Program-made: the position numbers and the translations under genes | From: Plantactinospora sp040120695 | Lineage (GTDB): Bacteria > Actinomycetota > Actinomycetes > Mycobacteriales > Micromonosporaceae | Reading direction: 5' to 3' | Length of the DNA: 64,000 nucleotides | NCBI RefSeq assembly: GCF_040120695.1 | Contig: NZ_JBEEAC010000006.1 | Coordinates: 124,001 to 188,000, forward strand | Part shown: piece after piece, positions 31,285-39,496 of the stretch | Position numbering within the stretch: position 1 is the stretch's first letter | Layout: every line of letters begins with the position of its first letter | The notes under the pieces: generated by a model | Seen by the model: the letters and a program-made list of their open reading frames with translations, nothing else | Database searches by the model: none | Told to the model about the DNA's origin: nothing

Positions 31285-32127
31285 ATGGAGACCTTCGGGA
31301 GTCGGCTGCACCGGGCGATGGCGCAGCGCGGGCCGCTCTGCGTCGGCATCGACCCCCATCCCGGGCTGCTGGCCCGGTGGGGCCTGACCGACGACGTCGA
31401 CGGGCTGGCCCGGTTCAGCCAGACCGTGGTCGAGGCGCTCGGCGACCGGGTCGCGGTGGTCAAGCCGCAGTCGGCGTTTTTCGAGCGGTTCGGCGCGCGG
31501 GGCGTCGCCGTACTTGAGTCAATTATCCGACAGTTGCGGGGCGCGGGTGCGCTCGTTCTGCTTGACGTCAAGCGCGGCGACATCGGCTCCACGGTCGCCG
31601 CGTACGCCGACGCGTACCTGGATCCATCCAGCCCGATGTATGTCGACGCGGTCACCGCGAGCCCCTTCCTGGGGGTCGGCTCGCTCGCCCCGATGTTCGA
31701 CACAGCGCGCAAGCACGGCGGCGGCGTCTTCGTGTTGGCGCTCACCTCGAACCCCGAGGGCGCCAGCGTCCAGCGCGCCGTCGGCGCGGACGGGCGCACC
31801 GTCGCGCAGACGATCATTGAAGAGATTTCGCAGCTCAACGCGGGTGCGGAGCCGCTCGGTAGCTTCGGGTTGGTGGTCGGCGCCACCGTCGGCGAGACCG
31901 GGCACGACCTCTCCGGGGTGGGCGGTCCACTGCTCGCGCCGGGCCTCGGCGCGCAGGGCGGACGCGCCGACGACCTGCGTACCGTCTTCGGCGGTGAGCT
32001 CCGTCGGGTGCTTCCGTCGTACTCCCGGGAGGTGCTCGGGGCGGGTCCCGATCCGGCCGCGCTGCGCGCCGCCGCGGAGCGGGCGCTGGCCGATTGTCGG
32101 GCCGCGCTGACCGCTGCCGGTCAGTGA
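31285..32127 (+). CDS. pyrF: orotidine 5'-phosphate decarboxylase (type 2)
   Basis: Last step of UMP synthesis. 280 residues, the longer type 2 form. CVGIDPHPGLLARWG is near residue 18, KPQSAFFERFG near 61, and the catalytic LLDVKRGDIGSTVAAYADAY near 92-111 with the Asp-Lys-Asp tetrad. SNPEG and VVGATVGE mark the phosphate side. The ATG at 31285 follows GAGGAGAGG; an upstream in-frame GTG is less likely. The 41-nt gap to bioA suggests the same operon. Confidence 0.96.
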   Translation: METFGSRLHRAMAQRGPLCVGIDPHPGLLARWGLTDDVDGLARFSQTVVEALGDRVAVVKPQSAFFERFGARGVAVLESIIRQLRGAGALVLLDVKRGDIGSTVAAYADAYLDPSSPMYVDAVTASPFLGVGSLAPMFDTARKHGGGVFVLALTSNPEGASVQRAVGADGRTVAQTIIEEISQLNAGAEPLGSFGLVVGATVGETGHDLSGVGGPLLAPGLGAQGGRADDLRTVFGGELRRVLPSYSREVLGAGPDPAALRAAAERALADCRAALTAAGQ

Positions 32128-32165
32128 TCTCTCGGTTACGCTGACATGATCATGGCGCGCCCACG

Positions 32166-32194
32166 TTGCCGAAACCTTCGTTGGCCGCTAGTTT
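32166..32194 (+). promoter_or_regulatory. candidate promoter of mihF
   Basis: TTGCCG at 32166-32171 and TAGTTT at 32189-32194 are separated by 17 bp. They lie about 105 nt upstream of mihF in a relatively AT-rich 170-nt intergenic region. A separate promoter would fit the high, independent expression expected of a nucleoid protein. Confidence 0.45.
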
Positions 32195-32298
32195 TCCCCG
32201 CGCTGGGAACCACATACCCCTTTGGTTGCCAGGCACACCACGTTTCACAGATGCGACGGCGCGTCCCGCCCGTCGCGATAGGGACCTGAGGAGAACTG

Positions 32299-32616
32299 GT
32301 GCCGCTCCCCCAACTGAGCCCCGAACAGCGCGCAGCCGCGCTGGAGAAGGCCGCGGAGATCCGCAAGGCCCGGGCGAAGCTCAAGGAAGAGCTCAAGCAG
32401 GGCAAGACCAACCTCGCCACCGTCCTCGACCGTGCGGAGTCGGACGACGTTGTCGGCAAGCTGAAGGTGTCGGCCGTACTTCAGGCCATGCCGGGAATCG
32501 GCAAGATCCGGGCCACCCAGATCATGGAGAAGCTCAAGATTGCCGAGAGCCGTCGCCTCCGTGGCCTCGGTGAGCAGCAGCGCAAGGCACTGCTTGGAGA
32601 ATTCTCGGCGAACTAG
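32299..32616 (+). CDS. mihF: actinobacterial integration host factor
   Basis: 105-residue nucleoid-associated protein (mIHF/sIHF) that binds and bends DNA; it is required for growth in mycobacteria and for normal development in Streptomyces. The long N-terminal helix (PQLSPEQRAAALEKAAEIRKARAKLK, written here in two parts in the family model) is followed by a helix-two-turn-helix with MPGIGKIRATQIMEKLKI. The GTG at 32299 follows GAGGAGA by 6 nt. Standard position before gmk and rpoZ. Confidence 0.96.
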   Translation: MPLPQLSPEQRAAALEKAAEIRKARAKLKEELKQGKTNLATVLDRAESDDVVGKLKVSAVLQAMPGIGKIRATQIMEKLKIAESRRLRGLGEQQRKALLGEFSAN

Positions 32617-32642
32617 TTCCACCCGCCGTGTAGAAACAAGCA

Positions 32643-33155
32643 GTGGGTACGCATGACGATGTCCGCCCAGCGGCTCGTCTCACGGTCCTTGCCGGTCCCG
32701 CCGGGGCCGGCAAGGACAGCGTGACGGAACTCGTCCGGGCCCGGTCGCCCCAATTGTGGCTCCCGGTTCCGGTCACCACCCGCCCGGCGGGGCGGTACGA
32801 GATCGACGGGGTGCACTACCACTTCGTCGCCCCGGCCGAATTCCGCCGGCTGCTCGACGACGGGCAGCTGCTGGAGTGGTCGCAGATCGGCGTCCATCGG
32901 TACGGGACGGCCGGCGAGCCGGTACGGACCCGGTTGTCGGCCGGTCGACCGGTGCTGCTCCCGATCGACCTGCGCGGGGCGTGCCAGGTGCGGGCGGCGA
33001 TGCCACAGGCCCGGCTGGTCTACCTCGCCCCGACCTGGTCCGATGCCCGCGCGGCCGGTCGGGAATTCGACGCGGCGGTCGTGAACGACGTACTCGGGCG
33101 CGCTGCGGACGAACTGGTAAGCTTGCTCGGTTCGTCCTTCCTGACACCGACCTGA
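32643..33155 (+). CDS. gmk: guanylate kinase-like protein lacking the LID segment
   Basis: Position between mihF and rpoZ and the sequence identify it as the guanylate kinase, which converts GMP to GDP. The P-loop GPAGAGKDSV is near residues 20-29, TTRPAGRYEIDGVHYHF is the GMP-binding region with one of the two usual Arg residues shifted, and EWSQIGVHRYGT near 79-90 retains the Tyr. After RLVYLAP the sequence jumps to AGREFDAAVVND. The segment of about 25-30 residues that normally forms the LID (with its RGTE-type and R-x-x-x-A-x-x-E motifs) is absent. The frame is clean. Total length is 170 rather than about 200. It may be a lineage feature rather than a recent deletion; activity is uncertain. 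Confidence 0.8.
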   Translation: MGTHDDVRPAARLTVLAGPAGAGKDSVTELVRARSPQLWLPVPVTTRPAGRYEIDGVHYHFVAPAEFRRLLDDGQLLEWSQIGVHRYGTAGEPVRTRLSAGRPVLLPIDLRGACQVRAAMPQARLVYLAPTWSDARAAGREFDAAVVNDVLGRAADELVSLLGSSFLTPT

Positions 33156-33189
33156 TCTGATACCGACCTGATCTGACACAGACCTGAGG
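33142..33189 (+). repeat. three 16-bp tandem repeats at the gmk stop
   Basis: TGACACCGACCTGATC, TGATACCGACCTGATC and TGACACAGACCTGAGG follow one another at 33142-33157, 33158-33173 and 33174-33189. Units 1 and 2 differ at one base, unit 3 at three. The gmk stop codon lies within unit 1, so the repeats form the start of the gmk-rpoZ spacer. Confidence 0.9.
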
Positions 33190-33352
33190 CAATGCCGACG
33201 CGGGCAACCCGATCCGGGCTACCAACCGGTCCGGGCCAGCGCGGCGAGCACGGCCGACGCGGTCGACGCGGATCCGGGTCGGGCACGACCCGAAGCCAAC
33301 TCCGAGCCGACCGCCGCGCCCGGCGGTCGAGAAGACACCGAGGTTTATCTCC

Positions 33353-33616
33353 GTGGGATCCATCGCCAGTCCCGAAGGCATCACCAACCCGCCGATCGAC
33401 GAGCTGCTCGAGAAGACCACCTCGAAGTACGCGCTGGTGATCTTCGCCGCCAAGCGCGCCCGCCAGGTGAACGCCTACTACAGCCAGCTCGGCGAGGGCC
33501 TGCTGGAGTACGTCGGCCCGCTGGTGGAGACCACTCCGCAGGAGAAGCCGCTCTCGATCGCGATGCGGGAGATCAACGCCGGTCTGCTCACCGCCGAGCC
33601 GACCGACCAGCCGTAG
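33353..33616 (+). CDS. rpoZ: RNA polymerase omega subunit
   Basis: 87-residue subunit that aids folding and assembly of beta' in RNA polymerase. ITNPPIDELLEKTTSKYALVIFAAKRARQVNAYY is the conserved helical core (about residues 10-43). Further conserved sequence is YVGPLVETTPQEKPLSIAMREINAG. The GTG at 33353 follows GAGG by 9 nt. The 196-nt spacer after gmk is mostly GC-rich and shows no clear hairpin. Confidence 0.95.
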   Translation: MGSIASPEGITNPPIDELLEKTTSKYALVIFAAKRARQVNAYYSQLGEGLLEYVGPLVETTPQEKPLSIAMREINAGLLTAEPTDQP

Positions 33617-33635
33617 GGTCGTCCGGGCATCGGCG

Positions 33636-34841
33636 ATGACCGCGGTCGTACTCGGGGTGGGCGGTGGGATCGCCGCCTACAAGGCCTGTGAGCTGCTCCG
33701 GCTCTTCACCGAGTCGGGGCATCGGGTCCGGGTCGTGCCGACCGCCTCCGCGCTGCGCTTCGTCGGCGCGCCGACCTGGGCGGCGCTGAGCGGGCAACCG
33801 GTCGCCGACGACGTCTGGGCCGAGGTGCACGAGGTGCCGCACGTCCGGCTCGGTCAGGCCGCCGACCTGGTGGTCGTCGCCCCGGCAACGGCCGATCTGC
33901 TGGCCAGGGCCGCGCACGGTCTCGCCGACGACCTGCTCACCAACACCCTGCTGACCGCCCGCTGCCCGGTGGTGCTGGCTCCGGCGATGCACACCGAGAT
34001 GTGGGAGCACCCGGCGACGGTGGAGAACGTCGCGGTGCTGCGTCGCCGGGGTGTCCTGGTGATCGAGCCGGCGAGTGGCCGGCTGACCGGCGTCGACACC
34101 GGCAAGGGTCGGCTGCCCGACCCGGCCGAGATCTTCGCGGTGGCCCGCCGGGTGCTCGCCCGTGGCGTCGCCGAACCCCGGGACCTGACGGGTCGCCGGG
34201 TGGTGGTCACGGCCGGCGGCACCCGCGAGCCGCTGGACCCGGTGCGGTTCCTCGGCAACCGGTCGTCGGGCAAGCAGGGCTACGCGTTCGCCCGGACGGC
34301 GGTGGCCCGGGGCGCCCGGGTGACGGTGGTCGCCGCGAACGTGTCGCTGCCGGACCCGGCCGGGGCGGACGTGGTCCGGGTCTCCACCACGGAGGAGCTG
34401 CGCAAGGCCACCCTGGAGGCGGCCGGGACGGCCGACGTGGTGGTGATGGCGGCGGCTCCGGCGGACTTCCGGCCGGCGACGTACGCCACCGACAAGATCA
34501 AGAAGTCGGGCGGGGACGGCGCGCTCACCGTCGAGCTGGTGGCCAACCCCGACATCGCCGCCGAGCTGGGCGAACGTCGACGGCCGGAGCAGGTGCTGGT
34601 CGCCTTCGCCGCCGAGACCAGCAACGCCGAGGCGAACGCCCGGGCCAAGTTGGCCCGCAAGCGGGCCGACCTGATCGTGGTCAACGAGGTGGGGCCGGAC
34701 CGGGTGTTCGGTGCCGACACCAACGTCGCGGTAGTGCTCGGTGCTGACGGTTCGACGACAGCGTTTCCCGAGCAATCCAAGGAAGATCTCGCCGACGGCG
34801 TCTGGGATCTGGTAGTAACGCGCTTAACCGGCCTGTCATGA
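33636..34841 (+). CDS. coaBC: bifunctional phosphopantothenoylcysteine decarboxylase / phosphopantothenate-cysteine ligase
   Basis: Two consecutive coenzyme A steps in one protein. 401 residues. The CoaC flavoprotein domain (about 1-175) has GGGIAAYKACELLRLF, the active-site His in EVHEVPHVRLGQ, and PAMHTEMWEHPAT. The CoaB domain (about 185-395) has VTAGGTREPLDPVRFLGNRSSGKQG, APADFRPA and DKIKK. It follows rpoZ with a 19-nt gap in the standard order gmk-rpoZ-coaBC-metK. Confidence 0.96.
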   Translation: MTAVVLGVGGGIAAYKACELLRLFTESGHRVRVVPTASALRFVGAPTWAALSGQPVADDVWAEVHEVPHVRLGQAADLVVVAPATADLLARAAHGLADDLLTNTLLTARCPVVLAPAMHTEMWEHPATVENVAVLRRRGVLVIEPASGRLTGVDTGKGRLPDPAEIFAVARRVLARGVAEPRDLTGRRVVVTAGGTREPLDPVRFLGNRSSGKQGYAFARTAVARGARVTVVAANVSLPDPAGADVVRVSTTEELRKATLEAAGTADVVVMAAAPADFRPATYATDKIKKSGGDGALTVELVANPDIAAELGERRRPEQVLVAFAAETSNAEANARAKLARKRADLIVVNEVGPDRVFGADTNVAVVLGADGSTTAFPEQSKEDLADGVWDLVVTRLTGLS

Positions 34842-34928
34842 CCGGCAGGCACGCTTTCCGGTGATGGGTCATCAGGCGGTCGTGACTACACTGCCGCGTC
34901 AACTGAATTCGAGATCTTTAGGAGCACC

Positions 34929-36122
34929 GTGGTACGTCGCTTGTTCACCTCGGAGTCGGTCACGGAAGGCCACCCGGACAAGATCGCTGACCAGATCAGC
35001 GACGGAATCCTCGACGCGCTGCTGGACCAGGATCCGCGTAGCAGGGTCGCGGTCGAAACTCTCATCACGACCGGCCAGGTGCACGTCGCGGGCGAGGTGA
35101 CCACGAAGGCGTACGCCGACATTCCGGCGATCGTCCGCGGAACGATCCTCGACATCGGCTACGACTCGTCGAAGAAGGGCTTCGACGGCGCGTCGTGCGG
35201 TGTCAGCGTGTCGATCGGTTCGCAGTCGCCGGACATCGCGCAGGGGGTGGACAGCGCCATCGAGCTGCGCTCCGGCTCGTCGGAGAGCGCGCTGGACGCC
35301 CAGGGCGCCGGCGACCAGGGCATGATGTTCGGCTTCGCCTGCTCCGAGACGCCGGAGCTGATGCCGCTGCCGATCGCCCTGGCGCACCGGCTCGCCCGGC
35401 GGCTCTCCGCCACCCGCAAGGACGGCACGATTCCGTACCTGCGGCCGGACGGCAAGACCCAGGTCACCATCGAGTACGACGGGCTGCGCCCCGTCCGGCT
35501 CGACACGGTGGTGGTCTCCAGCCAGCACGCCGCGGACATCTCGCTGGAGTCGCTGCTCACCCCGGACATCCGCGAGCACGTCATCGCGCCGGAGCTGGAG
35601 GAGCTGGGCCTCGACATCGACGGGTACCGGCTGCTGGTCAACCCCACCGGCCGGTTCGAGATCGGTGGCCCGATGGGTGACGCCGGGCTGACCGGTCGCA
35701 AGATCATCGTCGACACCTACGGCGGGTACGCCCGGCACGGCGGTGGGGCGTTCTCCGGCAAGGACCCGTCCAAGGTCGACCGTTCGGCCGCGTACGCGAC
35801 CCGCTGGGTGGCGAAGAACGTGGTGGCCGCCGGGCTGGCCGAGCGCTGCGAGGTCCAGGTCGCGTACGCGATCGGCAAGGCGCACCCGGTGAGCCTCTTC
35901 ATCGAGACCTTCGGCACCGAGAACGTGCCGGTGGACCGGATCGAACGGGCGGTCGGCGAGGTCTTCGACCTCCGCCCGGCGGCGATCATCCGGGACCTGC
36001 ACCTGCTCCGTCCGATCTACCGGCAGACCGCCGCCTACGGCCACTTCGGCCGCGAGCTACCCGACCTGACCTGGGAGAACACGGACCGCGCCGCCGACCT
36101 CAAGTCGGCCGCGGGAGCCTGA
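34929..36122 (+). CDS. metK: S-adenosylmethionine synthetase
   Basis: Makes SAM from methionine and ATP. 397 residues. FTSESVTEGHPDKIADQISD at the N-terminus, GAGDQGMMFGFA near 119-130 and GGGAFSGKDPSKVDRS near 272-287 (phosphate loop) are the family signatures. The GTG at 34929 follows AGGAG. A -10-like TACACT at 34887-34892 lies upstream. The 87-nt leader is too short for, and shows no sign of, a SAM riboswitch. Confidence 0.97.
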   Translation: MVRRLFTSESVTEGHPDKIADQISDGILDALLDQDPRSRVAVETLITTGQVHVAGEVTTKAYADIPAIVRGTILDIGYDSSKKGFDGASCGVSVSIGSQSPDIAQGVDSAIELRSGSSESALDAQGAGDQGMMFGFACSETPELMPLPIALAHRLARRLSATRKDGTIPYLRPDGKTQVTIEYDGLRPVRLDTVVVSSQHAADISLESLLTPDIREHVIAPELEELGLDIDGYRLLVNPTGRFEIGGPMGDAGLTGRKIIVDTYGGYARHGGGAFSGKDPSKVDRSAAYATRWVAKNVVAAGLAERCEVQVAYAIGKAHPVSLFIETFGTENVPVDRIERAVGEVFDLRPAAIIRDLHLLRPIYRQTAAYGHFGRELPDLTWENTDRAADLKSAAGA

Positions 36123-36187
36123 CCACCGGTAAGCGCAGCGACCGGCAGCCCGCACCCGGGCTGCCGGTCGCTCGCGTCTGCGTTGAT

Positions 36188-38104
36188 GTGCCGCTGGCCC
36201 ACCTGGACCGGCCCTTCGACTATCTGGTCCCGGCCGAGCTGGCCGACCAGGCCCGGCCGGGCACCCGGATCCGGGTGCGCTTCGCCGGCCAGTTGGTCGA
36301 CGGCTGGCTGCTGGATCGGGCCGAGCTCTCCGCACACGACGGTCGGCTGAGCTACCTGGAGCGACTGGTCTCGCCCGAGCCGGTGCTGACCCCGGAGGTC
36401 GCCCGGCTGGCCCGGGTGGTCGCCGACCGGTACGCCGGCAACCTCGCCGACGTGCTGCGGCTGGCCATCCCGCCCCGGCACGCCCGGGTCGAGCGCGAAC
36501 CCGCGCCGGCCGCCGAGCAGACCGGTCCCGGGCCGTCGTCGGCGGCGCCGGCCGAGGAGGAGGGCTGGCGGACCTATCCGGCCGGCCCGGGATTCCTGCG
36601 GGCCCTGGCCGAGGGGAGGGCGCCCCGGGCGGTCTGGTCGGCGCTGCCCGGCGAGGACTGGGCAGCCCGGTTCGCCGAGGCGGCCGAGGCGACCGTACGC
36701 GGTGGCCGTGGCGTGGTGGCGGTGGTGGCCGACGCCCGGGACCTGGACCGGCTCGACGCCGCGCTGACCGGGCGGCTCGGCACCGGTCGGCACGTGGCGC
36801 TCTCGGCGGCGCTCGGGCCGGCCCGGCGCTACCGGGCGTTCCTGGCCGCCTCGCGGGGGCGGGTACCGGTGGTGATCGGTACCCGGGCCGCGATGTTCGC
36901 CCCGGTCGTCGACCTCGGACTGGTGGCGATCTGGGACGACGGGGACGACCTGCACGCCGAGCCCCGGGCGCCGTACCCGCACGCCCGGGAGGTGCTGCTG
37001 ACCAGGGCGCAGCTCGGTGACGCGGCGGTGCTGCTCGGCGGGTACGCCCGGACCGCCGAGTCGCGGCTGCTGGTCGAGACCGGCTGGGCGAGGGAGATCA
37101 CGGCCGACCGGTCGACGCTGCGGGCGCGTACCCCGAGGATCACCCCGACCGGCGATGACCCCCAGCTGGCCCGGGATCCCGCCGCGGCCTCGGCTCGGCT
37201 GCCGAGCCTGGCCTGGGACGCGGCCCGGGCGGCGCTGAAGGCCGACGCGCCGGTACTGGTCCAGGTGCCCCGGCGGGGCTACCTGCCGGCGGTGGCCTGC
37301 GCGCAGTGCCGGGCGCCGGCCCGGTGCCCACACTGCTCCGGTCCGCTCGCCCTGCGTTCGGCCAGCGCCGTTCCCGCCTGCCGGTGGTGCGCCCGGGTGG
37401 CCGCCGGGTACGCCTGCGGGCAGTGCGGCGGGCGGCGGCTCCGGGCGGCGGTGGTGGGTGCCCGGCGTACCGCAGAGGAGCTCGGCCGGGCCTTTCCCGG
37501 CGTGCCGGTGCGGACCTCGGGCCGGGAGGAGGTGCTGCGGGCCGTGCCCGGCGACGCGGGCCTGGTGATCGCGACGCCGGGCGCCGAGCCGGTGGCCGAG
37601 GGCGGTTACGGCGCGGTGCTGCTGCTGGATTCCTGGGCGCTGCTGACCCGGGCTGACCTGCGCTCGGCTGAGGAGGCCCTGCGTCGTTGGCTCGCGGCGG
37701 CGGCGTTGGCCCGGCCCGGTTCCGCCGGCGGCCGGGTGGTGGTGGTCGCGGACGGGTCGTTGGCGCCGGTGCAGGCGCTGCTGCGCTGGGATCCGGGCTG
37801 GTTCGCCGGCCGGGAGCTGGCCGAGCGGCGGGAACTGGGCTTCCCACCGGCCGCCCGGATGGCCAGCCTGACCGGGGTGGCGGCGGCGGTGGCGGAGTTC
37901 CTCGACGAGGCCCGGCTGCCGCCGGCCGCCGAGGTGCTCGGTCCGGTGCCGGCCGCGGACGGGCAGGAGCGGATGCTGGTCCGGGTGCCCCGGTCCCAGG
38001 CCGCGGCACTGGCCGAGGCCCTGCACGAGGCGGCCGCGCTCCGGACGGCCCGTAAGGCCGGCCAGCCGGTGCGGATCCAGGTCGATCCGCAGGACATCTT
38101 CTGA
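36188..38104 (+). CDS. priA: primosomal protein N' (PriA), helicase-degenerate type; start uncertain
   Basis: Replication-restart protein. 638 residues from the GTG at 36188. The N-terminal 3' DNA-binding domain starts at PLAHLDRPFDYLVP (about residues 2-15), with a winged-helix part to about residue 100. The zinc-binding CAQCRAPARCPHC...CRWC...CGQCG cluster is near 371-413. Walker A and DEAH motifs are absent, as in other actinobacterial PriA proteins, so it is probably not a helicase. Family-like residues LPVARVCVDV precede the GTG in frame, yet no ATG, GTG or TTG lies upstream. A CTG at 36119 in CTGA overlap with the metK stop is the obvious candidate for a longer form. Confidence 0.9.
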   Translation: MPLAHLDRPFDYLVPAELADQARPGTRIRVRFAGQLVDGWLLDRAELSAHDGRLSYLERLVSPEPVLTPEVARLARVVADRYAGNLADVLRLAIPPRHARVEREPAPAAEQTGPGPSSAAPAEEEGWRTYPAGPGFLRALAEGRAPRAVWSALPGEDWAARFAEAAEATVRGGRGVVAVVADARDLDRLDAALTGRLGTGRHVALSAALGPARRYRAFLAASRGRVPVVIGTRAAMFAPVVDLGLVAIWDDGDDLHAEPRAPYPHAREVLLTRAQLGDAAVLLGGYARTAESRLLVETGWAREITADRSTLRARTPRITPTGDDPQLARDPAAASARLPSLAWDAARAALKADAPVLVQVPRRGYLPAVACAQCRAPARCPHCSGPLALRSASAVPACRWCARVAAGYACGQCGGRRLRAAVVGARRTAEELGRAFPGVPVRTSGREEVLRAVPGDAGLVIATPGAEPVAEGGYGAVLLLDSWALLTRADLRSAEEALRRWLAAAALARPGSAGGRVVVVADGSLAPVQALLRWDPGWFAGRELAERRELGFPPAARMASLTGVAAAVAEFLDEARLPPAAEVLGPVPAADGQERMLVRVPRSQAAALAEALHEAAALRTARKAGQPVRIQVDPQDIF

Positions 38105-38185
38105 CAGGGTGCCGCCGGAGGCCGACACGGAGGGTTGTTTCGGCTACGGTCCGGAATGGGTATCCGAGGGTTGACGCACGCCGAG

Positions 38186-38202
38186 TCCGACCTGTGGTCG
38201 GA
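38186..38202. promoter_or_regulatory. inverted repeat in the priA-kinase spacer
   Basis: TCCGACC-TGT-GGTCGGA is a perfect 7-bp inverted repeat with a 3-nt loop, 82 nt after the priA stop. It could be a short terminator stem for metK-priA or an operator for the next gene. The sequence alone does not decide. No other structure is clear in the 218-nt spacer. Confidence 0.35.
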
Positions 38203-38322
38203 GATCCGGGTGATACCATCGCCCCTCATGCTCCCCGCGAGAGGCGTCACGGAGAGTGACCGCGCCGGTTCGGCGTTGAACTATTGATCTTGAAAAGCCT
38301 GGGATCAGGGGTGGATAGGGTC

Positions 38323-39306
38323 GTGACCGGTCGTCAGTCGATCGTCCTGAACGGTGACCTTGGCAGCGGCAAGAGCACCGTCTCCATCGAGCTGGCCAAG
38401 CGGCTCGGGCTGCGCCGGGTCAGCGTGGGCGACCTCTATCGGGAGATGGCCCAGCAGCGGCAGATGACCGCGCTCCAGCTCAACCTGCACGCCGAGCTGG
38501 ACCAGGCGGTCGACGGCTACGTCGACCAGCTCCAGCAGGACATCGCCGACTCCGGTGAGCAGTTGATCGTCGACAGCCGGCTCGCCTGGCACTTCTTCAA
38601 GGACGCGCTCAAGATCCATATGATCACCGAGCCGACCGAGGCGGCCCGCCGGGTGCTGGCCCGGCCGTCCGGCCCGGCGGAGAGCTACACCTCGATCGAG
38701 GAGGCCCGGGCCAAGCTGCACGAGCGCAGCGAGAGCGAGCGGAACCGCTTCCTCGTCCGGTACGGCGTCGACAAGGCGAAACTGCGCAACTACGACCTGA
38801 TCTGCGACACCACCAAGGCATCCGCGGACGAGGTGGTCGAGCACGTCATCGCCGCCTACCAGGGCTCGTTCGGCCGGGAGATCCTGCGCGACTCCCCGCC
38901 GCTGCTGCTGCTCGACCCGACCCGGATCTATCCCACCCAGGAGATCCAGGGTCTGCGCGGTCTCTGGGAGTCCGACTTCGTCGCCGAGATCGGGCAGGCC
39001 GGCGAGGAGGCGTTGGAGCCGCTGCGGATCGGCTACACCGGCGAGAAGTTCTTCGTGGTCGACGGGCACCGCCGGCTCAGCGCGGCGCTGCGCAACGGCT
39101 TCAAGCTGGTGCCGGGGCAGCTCGTCGCCGAGTGCGACGAGCAGGTGGTCGGCGGGCTCAGCGCGATCGAGTACTTCCGCTCCGAGGTCGGGCTCAGCGT
39201 GATCTACGACTGGGACGCGGCACACGGTACGCAGCTCCCGCTCCCCGAGCACATCCTCGAGCGCACCGACGCCGTACTCGCCGGGGAGCCGGGCAACCAG
39301 CCCTGA
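38323..39306 (+). CDS. P-loop nucleotide kinase fused to a ParB/SerK-like domain
   Basis: 327 residues from GTG 38323 (in-frame GTG 38311 and TTG 38284 are alternatives). The N-terminal domain (about 1-185) resembles cytidylate/nucleoside-monophosphate kinases: NGDLGSGKST (10-19) is Walker A, followed by VSVGDLYREMA, a DSRLAWHFF strand and an Arg-rich lid. The C-terminal part (about 205-300) has TRIYPTQEIQGLRGL and FFVVDGHRRLSAALRNGF, the DGHRR motif of the ParB/sulfiredoxin/SerK fold where a nucleotide is bound or hydrolysed. Seen: both motif sets in one frame. Not known: substrate and role. It stands alone between priA and def. Confidence 0.75.
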   Translation: MTGRQSIVLNGDLGSGKSTVSIELAKRLGLRRVSVGDLYREMAQQRQMTALQLNLHAELDQAVDGYVDQLQQDIADSGEQLIVDSRLAWHFFKDALKIHMITEPTEAARRVLARPSGPAESYTSIEEARAKLHERSESERNRFLVRYGVDKAKLRNYDLICDTTKASADEVVEHVIAAYQGSFGREILRDSPPLLLLDPTRIYPTQEIQGLRGLWESDFVAEIGQAGEEALEPLRIGYTGEKFFVVDGHRRLSAALRNGFKLVPGQLVAECDEQVVGGLSAIEYFRSEVGLSVIYDWDAAHGTQLPLPEHILERTDAVLAGEPGNQP

Positions 39307-39496
39307 CCGGTCGCGCCCGCCGCTCTCGGCACCGGCACGTCCCACCACCCGGTCCGGCGCCACCGTGACCGATCTCACTGCCGGCCCGCCGAACCCGCGT
39401 CGCGCCGCCGTCGGTCGGCGCACCGGTCGCCGCCCGCGGTGCGCCCGTAGACTGGGTACGGCACCACCGATCCCACCCGTGAAGGAGCCGTCCCGC

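Noticed and set aside
34842..34928. SAM riboswitch upstream of metK
   Set aside because: The leader is under 90 nt and shows none of the conserved SAM-I/IV or SAM-II blocks.
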